64,000 nucleotides of DNA from Misgurnus anguillicaudatus. Its lineage: Eukaryota; Chordata; Actinopteri; Cypriniformes; Cobitidae. The notes under the pieces were generated by a model, which was given only the letters and a program-made list of their open reading frames with translations, ran no database searches and was not told the DNA's origin. Positions 1 through 9,516 of the stretch are shown one piece after another; positions within the stretch are counted from its first letter, which is position 1, and each line of letters opens with the position of its first letter. The stretch is from contig NC_073346.2 in the NCBI RefSeq assembly GCF_027580225.2, forward strand, positions 682,001 to 746,000, given 5' to 3'. Made by a program: the position numbers and the translations under genes.

Positions 1-246
1 CCCTTGGGAGATATATTTATATATACATTGAAACGATTAAGGAGATTAGGCGGAGGTAAAGTGGGTTCTGCCGGTGGTCGTTGGTCATGTATCAGCTGGG
101 CATCACGTTGACGGTCTGCCGGTGAGTCAGAGGTGTGCCGACTTTCACATTTACCGGAACTGGGTCTGTTTATCTCAGTGTCCTCGGAGACAAGGACGAG
201 ACATGAAGAAAGAAAAACAAAACCCAATTAGCGTAGGGGCCATTCA

Positions 247-340
247 TATGTATACACATGTACATATACACAAACAGACTCTGCACAGTTTGATATGTAT
301 ACACATGTACATATACACAAACAGACTCTGCACAGTTTGG
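247..340. repeat. two-copy 47-bp tandem repeat in L2 3' UTR
   Basis: Two adjacent near-identical 47-bp units (247-293 and 294-340). Each holds alternating TATGTATACACATGTACATA followed by CAAACAGACTCTGCACAG. They lie inside the 3' UTR of L2 copy A and are absent at the same place in copies B and D, so this is a copy-specific local duplication. Confidence 0.8.
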
Positions 341-971
341 TTTAGGGAGAACGAGAAAAATGCGAATGTTTTAGGAAATGGATGCAGTGACACCCTTTTA
401 AGGACTGAAGTCCCGCCCCCGACTAGTGGGCTTAACACCACAAATCTATACCCACCCAGCTTTATTGAAATCCGGACGAGCAAGGGAGTAAAGGGGAGAC
501 GGGGACGTGACTGCGCCAGCCATCTCCCTGATGCCTGTCTGGGCTTCACAGTACTCCCCTACTCGACTCAGAAACCTCAGGTGGAGGGCCGAGCAAGTGA
601 TAACATAATGCCATACATAATTTTCAATCACTCCCCTGCACTTGGCAATTAATGGCCCGATTCGGGGTTTTATTGGTGAAGTGTTGAAGTTTTGGCCTTG
701 TATTGTGGTTTGTATGTGCACAAAGTAGCGTTTCTTTTCCTTATATGTAGCCTTTTCTATTTTATACGTGACATTTGTTTTTGAAAGTTTATGCCTAGGC
801 TCATGGTTTGCTGCACATATGTAAACAAGTAAGGAGAGATTAAACATTTTCTTAAGTTTATTAATAGCATTTACCATGCTTTGAAATGTTGACGAAAATG
901 AGGATTTAGTTTATTTATTTATCAGGTTGTACAAGCTATCTATTGTGAGACGAGTACCATTACTAAAACAG

Positions 972-2653
972 TTATGTGAATGCCTTGTTAAAGAGAAAAG
1001 TTTTAAGTCTAGATTTAAAGGTATCTATTGTGTCTGATTCTCGGACAACGGTTGGTAAATCATTCCAGAGCTTAGGGGCTAAGTAGGAAAAGGATCTTCC
1101 ACCTTTAGACACTTTTGATATTTTAGGGATAACTAAGAGACCAGAGTTTTGCGAACGCAGTGCACGTGATGGATTGTATTCTGATAGTAATTCTCTAAGA
1201 TATGAGGGTGCTAGGCCATTTAAGGCTTTGTAGGTGGTAAGTGATATTTTAAATTGTATGCGATAATTAACTGGTAGCCAGTGTAAAGATGCTAGAATAG
1301 GACTTATGTGGTCATACTTCTTAGATCGAGTAAGCACTCTTGCAGAAGCGTTTTGAACTAGCTGCAGCTTGTTTACCTGATTTGCATGGCATCCCCCAAG
1401 TAGCGAGTTACAATAGTCTATTCTAGAGGTCATAAAAGCATGGATAAGCTTCTCTGCGTCAGATGTAGACAGTATATGGCGTATTTTTGAGATATTTCTA
1501 AGATGGAAGAATGCTGTGCGGCAGACGTTGCCGATATGACTATCGAAGGATAAATTGCTGTCGAACATCACACCTAAGTTCCTAACTGAGGAAGATGGTA
1601 CCACAGTGCAGCCATCTATGTGCAACTTGTAATCTGACATATTATGTTTGTAGCGATTCGTTTCAATAATAAGCATCTCTGTCTTATTGGAATTGAGCTT
1701 AAGAAAGTTATGTGCCATCCAGTCACTAACATCGCTAATGCAGTCTGTTAGCTTAGAAAACGTGTGTGTTTCGCTGGGATGTGAGGAGATGTAAAGCTGG
1801 GTATCATCCGCATAGCCGTGAAAACTTATGTAATGTTTCCTGATAATGTCTCCTAGAGGTAACATATATAATGAGAACAGGATAGGACCTAAAACTGATC
1901 CCTGCGGTACACCATATTTAACCAGGGAGTGATATGACTCTTCCTCATTTACATAAACAAAGTGATAGCGATTGGTTAGATACGACCTAAACCAGGCTAA
2001 CGCCTGACCACTGATACCAACATAGTTTTCTAGTCTATTGAGTAAGATTGTGTGGTCTATTGTGTCAAAGGCTGCGCTAAGGTCTAGTAATATAAGGATT
2101 GAGATTTCACCACGATCGGATGTTAACAGGAGGTCATTTGTAACTCTAAGCAGCGCTGTCTCTGTGCTATGGTGGGGCCTGAATCCTGATTGGAACTTTT
2201 CATACGTACTATTATTTGTCAAGAATGTGCGTAACTGGCTTGCCACTACTTTTTCTAATATTTTCGAAAGAAAAGGGAGATTTGAGATTGGTCTAAAGTT
2301 ATTAAGCTCTCTCTGATCAAGCTGTGTTTTTTAATCAGCGGTTTAATAACTGCTAGCTTGAAAGCTGTTGGAACGTATCCTATTTTTAGTGATGAGTTAA
2401 AGATATTTAGAACCGGGGTTGACACTACAGGGAATACTTCAAGTAGTTTTGTGGGAACGGGGTCTAATATACAGGACGATGATTTGGATGATGTGACTAG
2501 TTTAGAGAGCTCATCTATTGTAGTAGGTTTAAATGAATCAAGATGTTCATATGGTAATCTAGTGTTTAGTGAACTAATGGGTAGAGTGATGGCTGCTTGG
2601 GTAGTTACGATGTTTTCCCTAATAGCCGTAATTTTGTTAGAAAAGAAGTTCAT
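972..2653 (-). pseudogene. L2 ORF2 reverse transcriptase, copy A, 5'-truncated and frameshifted
   Basis: Reverse transcriptase part of the L2 replication protein, which would reverse-transcribe the element RNA at a nicked target. Two frames are present: 2255-2653 (132 aa, fingers region, with the [10 protein letters not shown] segment) and 972-2246 (424 aa). The second carries [24 protein letters not shown] and the catalytic YADD near 1803-1815, then the conserved C-terminal region [12 protein letters not shown]. The frames are separated by a frameshift near 2250-2330. The endonuclease domain is missing because the inverted body stops near 2792. Compared with copy D the RT core is well kept, but the copy cannot be active. 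The family call (L2/CR1 group) rests on these motifs and is secure; the exact subfamily is not. Confidence 0.88.
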
Positions 2654-2792
2654 GAAATCGTTACTATTGTGTTTGAGTTTACTATTGGTTTCTGTTTGTT
2701 CTTTGTTTCTTGTCAGTTTTGCAACTGTGCTAAAGAGGAAACGAGGGTTATTATGATTTTCTTTAATAAGCGTACTGAGATAGGTAGATTGA

Positions 2793-2935
2793 AAATTTGA
2801 CTGCTTATGCTATCGTGTATTATGTTGTGATACCTGTCGTTTTTCTGTGCTTTTACTGCTTATATTAATATAAAGCTGCTTTGAAACAATTAACTATTGT
2901 GAAAAGCGCTATATAAATAAAATGTAATTGAATTA
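2793..2935 (+). mobile_element. 3' terminus of an L2 LINE in opposite orientation
   Basis: This segment, ending in GCGCTATATAAATAAAATG and TTGAATT, is the reverse complement of the L2 3' end seen at 28693-28835 and 60325-60470. It directly abuts the oppositely oriented L2 body at about 2790-2796. The most economical reading is one insertion with a 5' inversion (twin priming). Confidence 0.75.
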
Positions 2936-2937
2936 AA

Positions 2938-3030
2938 GACAATGATATATGTGAAATAAAAAACAGCCACAAACTGAAAGGGAAGTGTTTTTGGACCAGT
3001 GTTGTTTACATCTTTTGAAATGGTCTATAT
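2938..3030 (-). mobile_element. fragment of palindromic MITE (same family as 17067-17305)
   Basis: Reads as the reverse complement of the left half of the MITE at 17067. It includes the terminal repeat (GGACCAGTGTTGTTTACATC then GAAATGGTCTATA) and the subterminal AAACAGCCACAAACTG. Only one end is present; the L2 tail meets it at about 2937, so the L2 probably inserted into or beside it. Confidence 0.7.
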
Positions 3031-3170
3031 ATTCCTACCCTTCAGTTAAAGATGCCTTAATTATGAATCAGTGATGCAGATAAGCCTACATGTTATTATT
3101 TATTGATGTAAAAAAAAGTGGTGAGAAACTATTTTGTTAGTCTTATATTTGGTTTTCTTGTTTTTATTTC

Positions 3171-3172
3171 AG
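3171..3172 (+). other. probable splice acceptor AG of the YqaJ-gene exon
   Basis: A T-rich tract (TTGTTTTTATTTCAG) ends at 3172. The conserved SWIM-region reading frame starts at codon 3173 with no plausible in-frame start nearby. I infer that an upstream exon has been lost. Confidence 0.5.
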
Positions 3173-4763
3173 GTACTCCATTCTCAATCAATCCGAGAAA
3201 CACCCCTCGAACCCTGGATAATCGCTGAGAAGTCTGGTCGTATACTTGGAGCCCACTGCACATGTATGGCTGGCCTCAGAGAAACATGCACATATGTTGC
3301 TGCATTGTTTCTCATTGAAGAAACAGTGAAGTTGAGGGACTCAAAGACAGTGACGCAAGAAAAGGCATATTGGCTGTTGCCTACTGCACTGTCAAAGGTG
3401 GAATACAGGGAATGCCAAAAGATTGACTTCACTGTAACAAAGAGATCTCAAGTAAAAGAGTTGGCAAGATGAATTATGCTGCTCATGGACCGTCACTTGA
3501 GGAACAAAGTGCTAGTGATTTTCCTACTAATAAAGTTAAGAAAACAACACCACCAACCAGTGATGAACTATCATCATTATTCAGTGCTCTTAGCACAACT
3601 GGATCTAAGTCTGCTATTTTGTCCCTTATTGAACCTTACTCTGACAGTTTTGTCCCCAAAGTGATTGGAGAAAACTTCCCTCCTGTGTTGACTGAATTGA
3701 GAAAGGATGAAGCAGTTCACATGGATTATAGTGATCTATTGTCTATGTGCAAAGATGTTGACGTTTCGGTATCAGAGGAGCAAGCAAAGGCAGTTGAGGC
3801 CCCTACAAGGGATCAAGCGTCCTCTAAATTGTGGTTTCGATTTCGTGCTGGTCGAATTACAGCATCAAAAATGAAAACTGCATGTTGCACTGATCCAAAA
3901 CAACCATCACAAAGCTTCATTAAAAGTGTTTGCTATCCTGAGTCATACAAATTCACATCAAAAGCCACAGCTTGGGGATGTAATCATGAGAAATTAGCAT
4001 GTGACATGTTTATAGATGTGCATAAGGAAGCTCATGAAAACGTGAAAGTACATGACACCGGTTTCTTTTAAATCCAAGTGTGCCATTCTTGGGTGCTTCT
4101 CCCGATGGTATTGTTTCCTGTGACTGTTGTGGTGTCAGTGTAATTGAAGTGAAATGTCCATTCTGTGTGAAAAGTGACAAGTTAGAGAGTGTATCTTACT
4201 TGGAGAAGGACAGTGAAGGGAAACTGACACTTAACCGAAACCACCACTATTTCTACCCTGTGCAAACTCAACTTGGGGTGTGCCAACTGGAATCAGCATA
4301 GTTTGTTGTTTGGACAGAAAAGGATTTGCATGTTGAGCAAATTTTACTTGATGAAGAGTTCTGGGGTATGATATGCCAGAAAAGTAAGAACATTTATGCC
4401 ATCTGTGCTAGTAAGAACAATTATGCCAGAGTTAGTTGGCAAGTTTTACACAAGGCTTTCATTTCCCATTGCCACTGTGTCCTCACAACCTGGAATATTT
4501 GCCTCAGCTGAATCACATGGTTCTGATTGTGCTGCAAGTGCCAGTGACCAAGAAAAAAACTGGTGTTTATGTGACCAGGTTGAGTTTGGAAAGATGATTC
4601 TATGTGATAATGCAACATGTAATATTAAGTGGTTTCACTACTCGTGCATTAATGTTAAGATTGCACAAAGGGAAAATGGTATTGCCCACAGTGCCAAAAG
4701 CTACCCCAGTCTCTGCCAAAAAAAGGAAAGAAACCTCCAAATAAAAACAAAACTTTTTTAGTT
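3173..4763 (+). pseudogene. SWIM - YqaJ nuclease - PHD finger protein of ISL2EU-like element
   Basis: Accessory nuclease gene of the transposon, broken by several frameshifts and a stop. Order: (i) 3173-3471, a SWIM-type zinc-binding segment with HCTCMAG and ETCTYVAALF; the expected Cys-x-His has become Cys-x-Tyr. (ii) 3469-4071 and 4080-4325, a YqaJ/lambda-exonuclease-like PD-(D/E)xK nuclease with FRAGRITASKM, AWGCNHEKLA, GASPDGIVS and the catalytic EVKC. (iii) 4396-4761, a PHD finger starting WCLCDQ, then MILCDN, CNIKWFH; its last Cys pair lies in another frame at about 4673-4700. Frame changes fall near 3470, 4066, 4390 and 4672, with an in-frame TAG at 4299-4301. Role in transposition is unproven in the family; DNA end processing is a reasonable guess. 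The first exon is missing. YqaJ identity is strong; the SWIM call is moderate. Confidence 0.85.
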
Positions 4764-5224
4764 GGCTGCTGTGAAGTTCACATGCACTTTGTTTTAATGT
4801 AGGTTAAATTATATTTAATAAATTTAGCATTGTGCACCTTTTTTTTGAAATGTTGCATGTTCTTTAAATATTTGTGGCATTTGATTTCAAGTTGGTGAGA
4901 TTTTTGTAAAGCTATGCTGACAAAAAAGTTATACTCAAGTTATATAAAAAATGTGTTTACAGTTAGTCTTTGCACTATATTATAATGTATAATTTATAGT
5001 AGTGTAAAGTTTATAAGTGTTCTGATAAAAGTGTGTTTTTCCTTTAATAAATCTGTGTTCTAATGATCATGATATGCTGTGTTTTTCATCCACAACAAAA
5101 CAATAACAATGACATTATAACTGTAAATGAACAATAATTTATAGATCATTTTCGGCTATATAGACAAGTCCAGACAATGGAGTAATTTATATTTTTATTG
5201 GCAAAGTGCATATAAAAATATACT
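4764..5224. other. intergenic spacer between the two ISL2EU-like genes
   Basis: AT-rich, no coding signal. AATAAA signals for the plus-strand gene at 4817-4822 and 5046-5051, and one for the minus-strand gene at 5194-5199 (read on the minus strand). This fits the 3' ends of two convergent genes. Confidence 0.6.
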
Positions 5225-6572
5225 TCAGTCAAAATCAACTACTGATGGACAAAAATTCACCAGAGTACAACAGACAAGTCCAACCTTATCTATGGTACAA
5301 TACCCATCACTATCTTTGCACATCAAGAAATCAATTGGCAATATTTCGCCCAAAATAGTATATTTCTGGCGCACACAACCAATCACACGCTCTACATGAA
5401 TCCTGACGTGGGCAATTTTCCTTGTGGTTTCTAAGTCAACAGGAGCTAACTGTGACTTTCCACGAGTGAAGGCTGGAATTTGTACATGAGCCATTCTACA
5501 ACCTAAAGTGGCCTGAATATTAAAGCCACGGTCAGCAAGAACTAGATCACCAGGAAGTATTTTGTCCAAAAAAAACACAGTTTTCAGTTATGTATTTGTC
5601 ACTTGCTCTCCCTCCCCATGCATTTGAAATGTAGGAGACTGTGCCCTGAGGTGTAATACCAATCAATAATTTAACTGTGTTATGGTGCTTGTATGAAGAC
5701 CATGTTTCTGTTCTTGCTTTAAGGTTAGAAGGACGTTCTATAAAAACCTCAAAACAATCAATAATAACAGCACACTTTTTCCCAAAATGTTTCCTGAATT
5801 GCATTGGCATGGTTTTTTGCAATTGATCTCTTTCTGGCCATATGACAAGTGGCTTCATACGAATAAACATGACATCAATGACATCAGTGACATCAGTGAC
5901 TATCCTTGAAGCAGTGGCTATTGACACATTGAATGCATATGACAGGAAGGTTGTGGAAACATTGAGCCTAAGACGCATCAGTGTCAGCATCAACTGCTTA
6001 AACTTATCAAGTGACTTCCTCACAGGGAGGTGGGGACTAAGGAATGTGAAGAGTACTAACAGTAGCTGGTATGTAGGTAGGCCAGTGAAAAATAAAACCT
6101 TTTCAACCTTATCAACAAAGGCACTTTGGTCATAGGAAGTGGACACATGTGCAACAACAGAGCATAATTGAATGTTTTCGGTTCTAAGACTTTGAAGTTC
6201 AGTGGTCATAGCCTCAATGTCATCACCAGTCAATTCAGTTTGAGTCCCTGTGCAGCAAAAATTATCACTGACATAATCAGTTGTAGTGGGGTCATGATCA
6301 GTCTCTGCAGCAGCGGCGGCAGCAGCTTCAGGAGCAGCAGCTTCAGCCTTCAGTCTCTGCTGGGTTCGGTTCATGCGACGCTTGTAGCGTGAGTTCCCTG
6401 TTTCTTTGGTTGACTGAGGTGAACCTCCTTGCCGACCTGTCAGTCCAACAGATGGCACCCAATCTGGGTCATCCTTTTGCAGTGTTTCCTCTAAAAATTC
6501 TTCCAGCTGTGGCGGCAGGGGGCACCCATGATGATTATAAATGTACATTATTTTTTTAAATATAGAATATAG
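5225..6572 (-). pseudogene. DDE transposase (DDE_Tnp_4 type) of ISL2EU-like element
   Basis: Transposase that would cut and join the element ends. The main frame (5547 to about 6572) has an acidic/Ala-rich linker ([17 protein letters not shown]), a helical DNA-binding segment, and the first catalytic Asp in [14 protein letters not shown], followed by [13 protein letters not shown] and [11 protein letters not shown]. The remainder, in another frame (5225-5578), supplies the second Asp (VLADRGF) and the Glu (RIHVERVIG). The two are separated by a frameshift in an A-run near 5560. Open reading continues to 6638, but those first ~20 codons belong to the hAT inserted at 6573, so the true N-terminus, perhaps a THAP domain, is lost or lies upstream beyond the hATs. 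All three catalytic residues are present. Confidence 0.87.
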
Positions 6573-7583
6573 TAGTGTTGGGCGATATGCCCTATTTTTA
6601 GATCGTCCTATCGTCAGCCTGTGAGATCGGCGATACACGATATTATCGGGGGGCGTGGCAGTAGTTTACTCTTTTTTTTATTTGTTAATTTTTACTCATA
6701 ACAAGTCACTTGATGGGTGGACAAAAAAAACAAGACCGTTACACCGTCATGACTGCAACCTTCTTAAAACTGATGCCATTAAAGCGAGCGCGTTATTAAA
6801 ACCCTATCATGATTACTTAATAACTGTAAAAACATGCATCTGCGCACGCACACACACGTGCGCGCACATACAAACTATTCAATGCATTTATTTAGTGCTG
6901 TTGCAGAAGACTACACGTGTCAAGCAGTGGTGCTCTCATGAGGTGCCTTTCTAAACGCATCGGTCCAGCGGAACGCGATCATATTTTAAACACAATCATA
7001 TATTAAACACGAGGGACGTGTTGCTACAACTCATCAAATGCATATCATAAACAGGATTAATACCTAGTGATCTGACTTCGGACAGAGCGCAGCTTTCTGC
7101 ACGTACGCGAGAGTGAGAGAGAGGCGCTAATATGCAGCGGGTCATATTTTAAACAAAAAGTAAAGTTTGCATCAGCTCGCATGAAACGCATTAAACTGAA
7201 CAAATAAGGATTACTACTTTAGTTTATGTTTAGACTGCGGACAGACGCGAGAGCGGGTGCACGTGAGACAGAGAGAAGCGCAGCTGCTCATGACGCGGCG
7301 CGCTGGATTTAGTGGTAGAAGGAGACCAAGACGCGCGCATTAAGTGCAGGTACGTGCAAGAAGGAATTCTCTATTTACAAGCTCTCCGCTTAAAGTGAAG
7401 CCCACAAACCCTCATGTGAGGAAAAGCATGCATTGTCGGTGTTAATATAAAACTATGATGATGATAATAATAATAATAACCATTCGCCAACTATCGTCCT
7501 GACTATCGCCATGAAAGCCTGCCATTGACGATATGTCTGAAGATCGTCGATACACGATACTATCGTCTATCGGCACAACCCTA
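6573..7583. mobile_element. non-autonomous hAT element, TSD gaatatag
   Basis: Starts TAGTGTTGGGCGATAT and ends CGGCACAACCCTA. Subterminal GATACACGATA(T/C)TATCG occurs in both ends in inverted orientation. Flanked by an exact 8-bp duplication GAATATAG at 6565-6572 and 7584-7591. No transposase frame. The interior has (CA)n around 6846-6860 and an (ATA)n run near 7465. It interrupts the ISL2EU-like transposase gene. Confidence 0.9.
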
Positions 7584-8339
7584 GAATATAGGCTACAGTA
7601 AACTAACATGTATTTTTTTTATTTTCATTAGAGCCCGACTGATATGCATTTTTTTGGGGCCGATGCCGATACAGATATTAGGGAATAAAAAAGACTGATA
7701 ACGATATATCGGCTGATATTTTTTATGTGCATATTATAGTACAGTACACATATACTACAGTATATTATACTACTACAGTACTGTAGATAGAATACACTAT
7801 ATACATTAACAGAATATACTATATATAAATACTTTTTTGCAATGATCACTCTATGATCACACCACAAATGTGGTGATCAAACACTTAAAATGACTTGACA
7901 AAGATATGTAATATAGGCAGGTGTGTTTTACAAGTTAACAATAAACTTTATTATCCAAAATGATTCTGATATAAGTGCACAAAACAGTAAACTTGACTTA
8001 TTATAAATAACTTTAAAACACAAACAAAACAAAATACATATAACGTAAATCATTGTCAGTTTTGATGAGAATAATGTTATATTGGGCTTATTTTAAAAAG
8101 TGGAAACTTACAAGGTCATTGTTTTTTAGCTTTACAGTAAGTTATGTACTTCACAAATTAATTAGAAACTTACCGTAAAGACGTCAATGCTTCACTGAGC
8201 ATGCGTGAGGGCTAGGTGTAACGGATAACGCCAGTCTCCGACAAATTCGACAAAAACTGTGGTAATGACAAACAACTTTCTGATCTAGCATGAAATTTGT
8301 TTAAAGCCGAGGTTTGTAGCCTGTGGTTCGTCGTATGCT

Positions 8340-9239
8340 ATGCCCCCAAAGAGGAGAAAAGCACAAACAAAGCACAGAGAAGTTGTCCCCGCTCAACAGG
8401 TGATCGCTATCGCTACAGACATGACAGCTAAAGAGGCTAACATGGAAGAATTAACCTCTCTGATTCGCAGGATAATGCGAGAGGAACTCGATGAGGCGAT
8501 AAATAGACTACAACCGCAGCTTAATGCTGTTAAGGAGCAGGTGCTTGGCTGTGCTACTAAAATTGGTGAAATAGAGGTTTCATTGTGTAGCTTCGATAGC
8601 CGTATAACCAAACTGGAGGGCGCAAATGAACGTTTACGTAAAGACAATGATGAACTTAAGGAGAAAACTGAGCGCTTGGAGAGTCACAATCGTAAATATA
8701 ATGTCCGTGTTATGGGCCTGACCTCGGATGTCGAGAAGGGAAATCCCACAAGTTATATGTCTCAACTGCTAAAAGAGTTATTCAGTGATAAGCTCCAGCT
8801 CGTGCCAGAGGTGGAGGTGGCACATCGCGTGGGATCTAAGAGTAACGTTACAACTGGACAACGGGTAATGATAGTAAGACTGCAGAGGCTGGTGGTGAGA
8901 GATGAGATTGTGCGGATTGCGAAAGAAGAAAGGGTGCTAGAAGTTCGCGGAATGAAACTTCGCTTCTTTCCAGATATTTCGACAGAGATGGCTAAAATAC
9001 GAGCGAGTTTTCGGGACGTGAGGAAGAAACTATGGAGTGCGGGAGTTAAGCATGGCATAATTTACCCTGCCACCTTGATTCTGACTTTCAAAGGAGATAC
9101 GAAAAAGTTTTCCAACCATCTAGCTGCAGAGACATATCTAAAGACGGTCATAGAGCCTGAGTTGGACAAAAAAGACAGAGGAGGCTCGATGAGAGGTAGC
9201 AGGAAGAATTTTGAGACTGTAGAACGGAATGTTTCATAA
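8340..9239 (+). CDS. LINE ORF1 protein, L1-ORF1p-like (Transposase_22 type)
   Basis: 299-residue intact frame that would encode the RNA-binding, nucleic-acid-chaperone protein of the LINE. A basic N-terminus (MPPKRRKAQTKHR) is followed by a long heptad-rich coiled coil at about residues 40-118 with repeated Leu/Ile spacing. An RRM-like domain starts at RKYNVRVMGL (119) and includes EVAHRVG and RVMIVRL. The C-terminal part includes LRFFPDIST and GIIYPATLIL, typical of the L1 ORF1p C-terminal domain. The ATG at 8340 is preceded by an untranslated leader and is the first in frame. It is the only full-length undamaged ORF1 in the window. An L1-like ORF1 beside this ORF2 type is notable. Confidence 0.82.
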   Translation: MPPKRRKAQTKHREVVPAQQVIAIATDMTAKEANMEELTSLIRRIMREELDEAINRLQPQLNAVKEQVLGCATKIGEIEVSLCSFDSRITKLEGANERLRKDNDELKEKTERLESHNRKYNVRVMGLTSDVEKGNPTSYMSQLLKELFSDKLQLVPEVEVAHRVGSKSNVTTGQRVMIVRLQRLVVRDEIVRIAKEERVLEVRGMKLRFFPDISTEMAKIRASFRDVRKKLWSAGVKHGIIYPATLILTFKGDTKKFSNHLAAETYLKTVIEPELDKKDRGGSMRGSRKNFETVERNVS

Positions 9240-9516
9240 TAACCAAATGATATAAGTTTATTTACTTGTTACCGCAGAGTAATGTGAAAATGATTTATGT
9301 TTATGTTCGGAGATGGCGTGGCTGCCATTTGGTTTTGCTCATATATGTTGACAAGTGGGGTGTGCATGAGTGTGTGTGCGTGTATGTTTGTTTGTGTGTT
9401 GTTTTGGTTGTTTGTATGTTTTTATGTGGGTTTGTCTGTATGCTTTTCTGTTAGATCCTATTTATGGTTGTTGTACAGCTCTACTTTTGTTGGATGTTCA
9501 ATCAGACACAACGGTT

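Larger units (their letters stand above)
1..2792 (-). mobile_element. L2/CR1-type LINE, copy A, 5'-inverted body
   Basis: Minus-strand non-LTR retrotransposon. It runs from the middle of ORF2 near 2792 down to 3' UTR sequence at the window start. Positions 1-245 match the 3' UTR of copies B (from about 28999) and D (from about 60629), and 880-970 matches the UTR next to the stop codon. The last 3' bases are not here in this orientation; they lie at 2793-2935 in the opposite orientation. The left end is cut by the window edge. Confidence 0.85.
3031..6572. mobile_element. ISL2EU-like DNA transposon, two convergent genes
   Basis: A convergent gene pair, a plus-strand SWIM-YqaJ-PHD protein and a minus-strand DDE transposase, separated by about 460 bp with polyadenylation signals for both strands. 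From memory, this pairing is the hallmark of the ISL2EU (IS4EU) superfamily in animals. Both genes carry frameshifts, so this copy is dead. Terminal inverted repeats could not be found: the left side is truncated near 3030 by other repeats, and the right side is split by hAT insertions at 6573 and 7629, with possible remains beyond 13424. Confidence 0.75.

Noticed and set aside
74..652. 192-aa open frame on the plus strand
   Set aside because: Lies antisense in the L2 3' UTR across the 47-bp duplication, with no conserved motif.
6573..6638. First ~22 residues of the transposase open frame
   Set aside because: They are encoded by the hAT inserted at 6573, whose 8-bp duplication ends at 6572, so they are not part of the transposase.
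9370..9516. N-terminal extension of the LINE ORF2 (Cys/Val-rich, MCVRVCLFVCC...)
   Set aside because: Encoded by a GT-rich low-complexity stretch. The conserved endonuclease start follows Met 9517, so the extension is probably untranslated.
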